Assembly: GCA_000482145.1 (NCBI GenBank)
Contig: AUXH01000474.1
Location: 1-15,051 of the forward strand
DNA: 15,051 nucleotides
Origin: Strigomonas culicis
Lineage: Eukaryota > Euglenozoa > Kinetoplastea > Trypanosomatida > Trypanosomatidae
Reading direction: 5' to 3'
Positions 13,503 to 15,051 of the stretch are shown one piece after another. A program made the translations under genes and the position numbers. The notes beneath the pieces were generated by a model. That model made no database searches, was not told the DNA's origin, and saw nothing but the letters and a program-made list of their open reading frames with translations. The number at the start of each line of letters is the position of its first letter. Position 1 is the first letter of the stretch.

Positions 13503-13831
13503 GGTGAGGAGGGAGAGAGCAAGCGGAAGAACAACCACAGCAAAAAGAAAAAGAGAAAAGAAATGGGATGGCATTCTGATCATTAAAAAAAAAAGTAAGG
13601 AGATCATGACGCACAGCTAGCGTCTTTTCATTACATTTTGTTTGTCTTTTAAATGCTCTTCCCTTTTGCATTTGTATACATATATTGGTTTTTGCTTTTG
13701 TATGATGATGCGAACAAACGAACGTTTGTTAGAGCTGCCGCACCACAATCTATATAAAACCACCACTACTGTGAAAGACGCGGCAACGTCGACAACATCA
13801 ACAAAAAAAGTATTCACGGCCTGGACAATCA

Positions 13832-13854
13832 TGTGTGTGTGTGTGTGTGTGTGT
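13832..13854. repeat. (TG)n microsatellite
   Basis: About eleven uninterrupted TG units lie in the spacer after the SNARE gene. Confidence 0.9.
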
Positions 13855-13967
13855 CATCAGTTATTCTCTTTTTGTTATCTATCTATCTATTACTTCGGTT
13901 TTCTCCTTCTCCTTCCTCCGTTCCCTTTTCTCCAAATTGTTGAAAGGTAGCTTTCTTTTCGTTGTGG

Positions 13968-13994
13968 TATATACATATATACATATATATACAT

Positions 13995-14033
<39 letters not shown>

Positions 14034-14052
14034 GATATATATATATATATAT
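13968..14052. repeat. TA-rich microsatellite, about 85 bases
   Basis: ATATAC-type units pass into a long pure TA run, interrupted once by a G near 14034. It is largely self-complementary and could extrude or melt as DNA or fold as RNA. It is the longest simple repeat in the window. Confidence 0.92.
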
Positions 14053-14246
14053 TACAATTAATTGTTATTGTGAACATAGAACAGCGCTTTGTGTCATCAC
14101 AAGGACGTCTCTTTTTTTTCTTCTGTTCATTCTTATTCACACATATTCTTTTTTTTTCTATTCTATATACATTTATTTAATCACATTCTTTTTTAAATAC
14201 ATTTTCCCTTTTTCATTGTGGAATCGCTGCGTTATAGTTTAGCAGC

Positions 14247-14263
14247 TTTCTCTCTCTCTATAG
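14247..14263 (+). promoter_or_regulatory. Predicted spliced-leader acceptor for the last gene
   Basis: A TC tract (14247-14259) is directly followed by TATAG with its AG at 14262-14263, about 164 bases before the ATG. Another tract (14194-14215) with an AG at 14236-14237 is an alternative. Confidence 0.5.
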
Positions 14264-14426
14264 GTATATATATACGTATTATCGGCTTCATTAAAAGACA
14301 ACAGAGAAAATATCACTTGCCTCCTCTTTGCGTTCAAACACGTACGCAAAGGAAGAGAACGTAAAAAAAAAAGAGCAACTATCATAATCATTAGAGTAAC
14401 CATAGTTAGAATATCTGATCATTAGA

Positions 14427-15051
14427 ATGGAAAGTGAATCTAAGAGCAAACAAACGAACAGAAAGGAACCCAATTCGGGTGCCTCACTGAATGGCAAGGA
14501 GAAGCCGGCGCTGCGCAGCAACGCCGTCTTCACCGTCCTGCCGATGCGGCGGCGGCCGAGTCCACGCCTGACGGTGCCGCAGAGCAGCGCGTCCAATAGC
14601 GGCGCAGACGCGGCGCAGGAGCACCAACCAGCGCGCGCGCCATCGCCGCTGCTCTCACCCTCTCCCGAGGCGCCCGCGCCGACCGCGGGCGGCGCAGACA
14701 GGGCTGTGACGGCGGTGGGCGGCGCGCGGCTCGCCACCGCTGTCACCCCGCCGTGCCGTCCGCTGATCACCGGCGCGGCGCTGGCCTCGCCGCCGGCGGC
14801 GCCGCCGCCGATGGCGCCCCTCGTGCCGCCTCCGACGGCTGCGGCGACCGCCGCCGCGCAGCAGCCGCAGAAGGACGCCGCCACGCTGACGATGGGCTCG
14901 CCGCGCGGGGCGCTGCCGCCGCCCCTGTCGACCATCACGATCCACCGGAGCGGCGGCCACCCGCAGCTGACGCCGCGCCGCCGGCAGATGTACAGCCCGC
15001 TGCTGCAGCTACCGCGCGAGGGCGCCACGTCCACGTCCACCGCGTCGCAGC
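14427..15051 (+). CDS. Pro/Ala/Ser-rich probable disordered protein, 3'-truncated
   Basis: The frame opens at ATG 14427, after an in-frame TAG at 14403-14405, and stays open to the end of the window, giving 208 complete codons. Coding is supported by the sharp change from AT-rich spacer to GC-rich sequence about 75 bases after the ATG, and by the + orientation shared with the other genes. Residues 1-30 are hydrophilic, with Lys, Ser and Asn. LPMRRRPSPRLTV (38-50) is a basic Ser-Pro segment that could be phosphorylated. Residues about 68-145 are Pro/Ala-rich, including PPAAPPPMAPLVPPP (122-136). TPRRRQMYSPLLQL (182-195) is a second basic segment. No domain, signal peptide or membrane span is seen. 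The part visible may be only a disordered N-terminus ahead of a folded domain outside the window, so no function is assigned. The opposite-strand frame over the same region is taken as a GC-bias shadow. Confidence 0.72.
   Translation, partial: MESESKSKQTNRKEPNSGASLNGKEKPALRSNAVFTVLPMRRRPSPRLTVPQSSASNSGADAAQEHQPARAPSPLLSPSPEAPAPTAGGADRAVTAVGGARLATAVTPPCRPLITGAALASPPAAPPPMAPLVPPPTAAATAAAQQPQKDAATLTMGSPRGALPPPLSTITIHRSGGHPQLTPRRRQMYSPLLQLPREGATSTSTASQ

Larger units (their letters stand above)
13503..14426. other. Intergenic spacer, 924 bases, no gene
   Basis: The spacer contains a TG microsatellite, an ATCT run, an 85-base TA-rich microsatellite and T/C tracts. Small frames in it are composed of these repeats (for example Tyr/Ile runs from TA units) and are not credible genes. 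It should hold the SNARE 3' UTR and the acceptor of the last gene. Confidence 0.65.

Noticed and set aside
13642..14242. Frames of 102 and 135 codons in the spacer after the SNARE gene
   Set aside because: They translate TG and TA microsatellites into Val/Cys and Tyr/Ile runs, so they are repeat artefacts.
14291..15040. Opposite-strand frame (249 codons) over the last gene
   Set aside because: It ends in AT-rich spacer and gives Ala/Gly-rich and Ser-rich sequence with no motif. The + frame has an upstream stop, an acceptor and consistent orientation.
1..15051. Bacterial origin suggested by HslV
   Set aside because: A Golgi SNARE, Cdc73 and a Trf4-like enzyme lie in the same array, ribosome binding sites are absent, and HslV is a known mitochondrial enzyme of trypanosomatids.
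1..15051. tRNA, rRNA, CRISPR array, transposon or retroelement
   Set aside because: No tRNA box pairs, regular spaced repeats, transposase or reverse transcriptase motifs were found by reading both strands.

Overview
The window looks like nuclear DNA of a kinetoplastid protist, most likely a trypanosomatid. Nine genes all lie on the + strand. None shows an intron. Very GC-rich coding blocks alternate with AT-rich, microsatellite-laden spacers of about 300-1000 bases, and the start codons are preceded by pyrimidine tracts followed by AG, as expected for spliced-leader trans-splicing in a polycistronic unit. The proteins mix clear eukaryotic families (Cdc73, a Golgi SNARE, a Trf4-type poly(A) polymerase) with a mitochondrial HslV protease, and trypanosomatids are known to carry all of these. 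The sequence does not allow a genus to be named.

Layout: 2-1516 is the 3' part of an unrecognised basic/acidic low-complexity protein. 1998-2366 is a small protein with one C-terminal membrane anchor. 2833-4035 is the Cdc73/parafibromin subunit of the PAF1 transcription elongation complex. 4512-5144 is HslV, the proteolytic subunit of the mitochondrial HslVU protease, and its start is corrected here from an over-long reading frame. 5933-7807 is a Trf4/5-like non-canonical poly(A) polymerase with an intact catalytic triad. 8825-9466 is a soluble Rieske [2Fe-2S] protein of the RFESD type. 9766-12363 is a large helical, low-complexity-interrupted protein; weak motif matches raise the possibility of a very divergent PEX3. 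12708-13502 is a Gos1/GOS28-like Qb-SNARE. 14427-15051 is the 5' end of a Pro/Ala/Ser-rich, probably disordered protein that runs off the window.

The genes share no pathway (transcription, RNA tailing, mitochondrial proteolysis, Golgi trafficking, Fe-S redox). This is normal for a kinetoplastid directional cluster, where neighbours share transcription but not function. I found no tRNA, rRNA, CRISPR array, mobile element or strand switch. I see no convincing new multi-gene system. The points most worth a second look are the PEX3 candidate, the lone Rieske protein, the low-complexity insertion inside the poly(A) polymerase, the HslV start, and a perfect 11-bp hairpin in the longest spacer.
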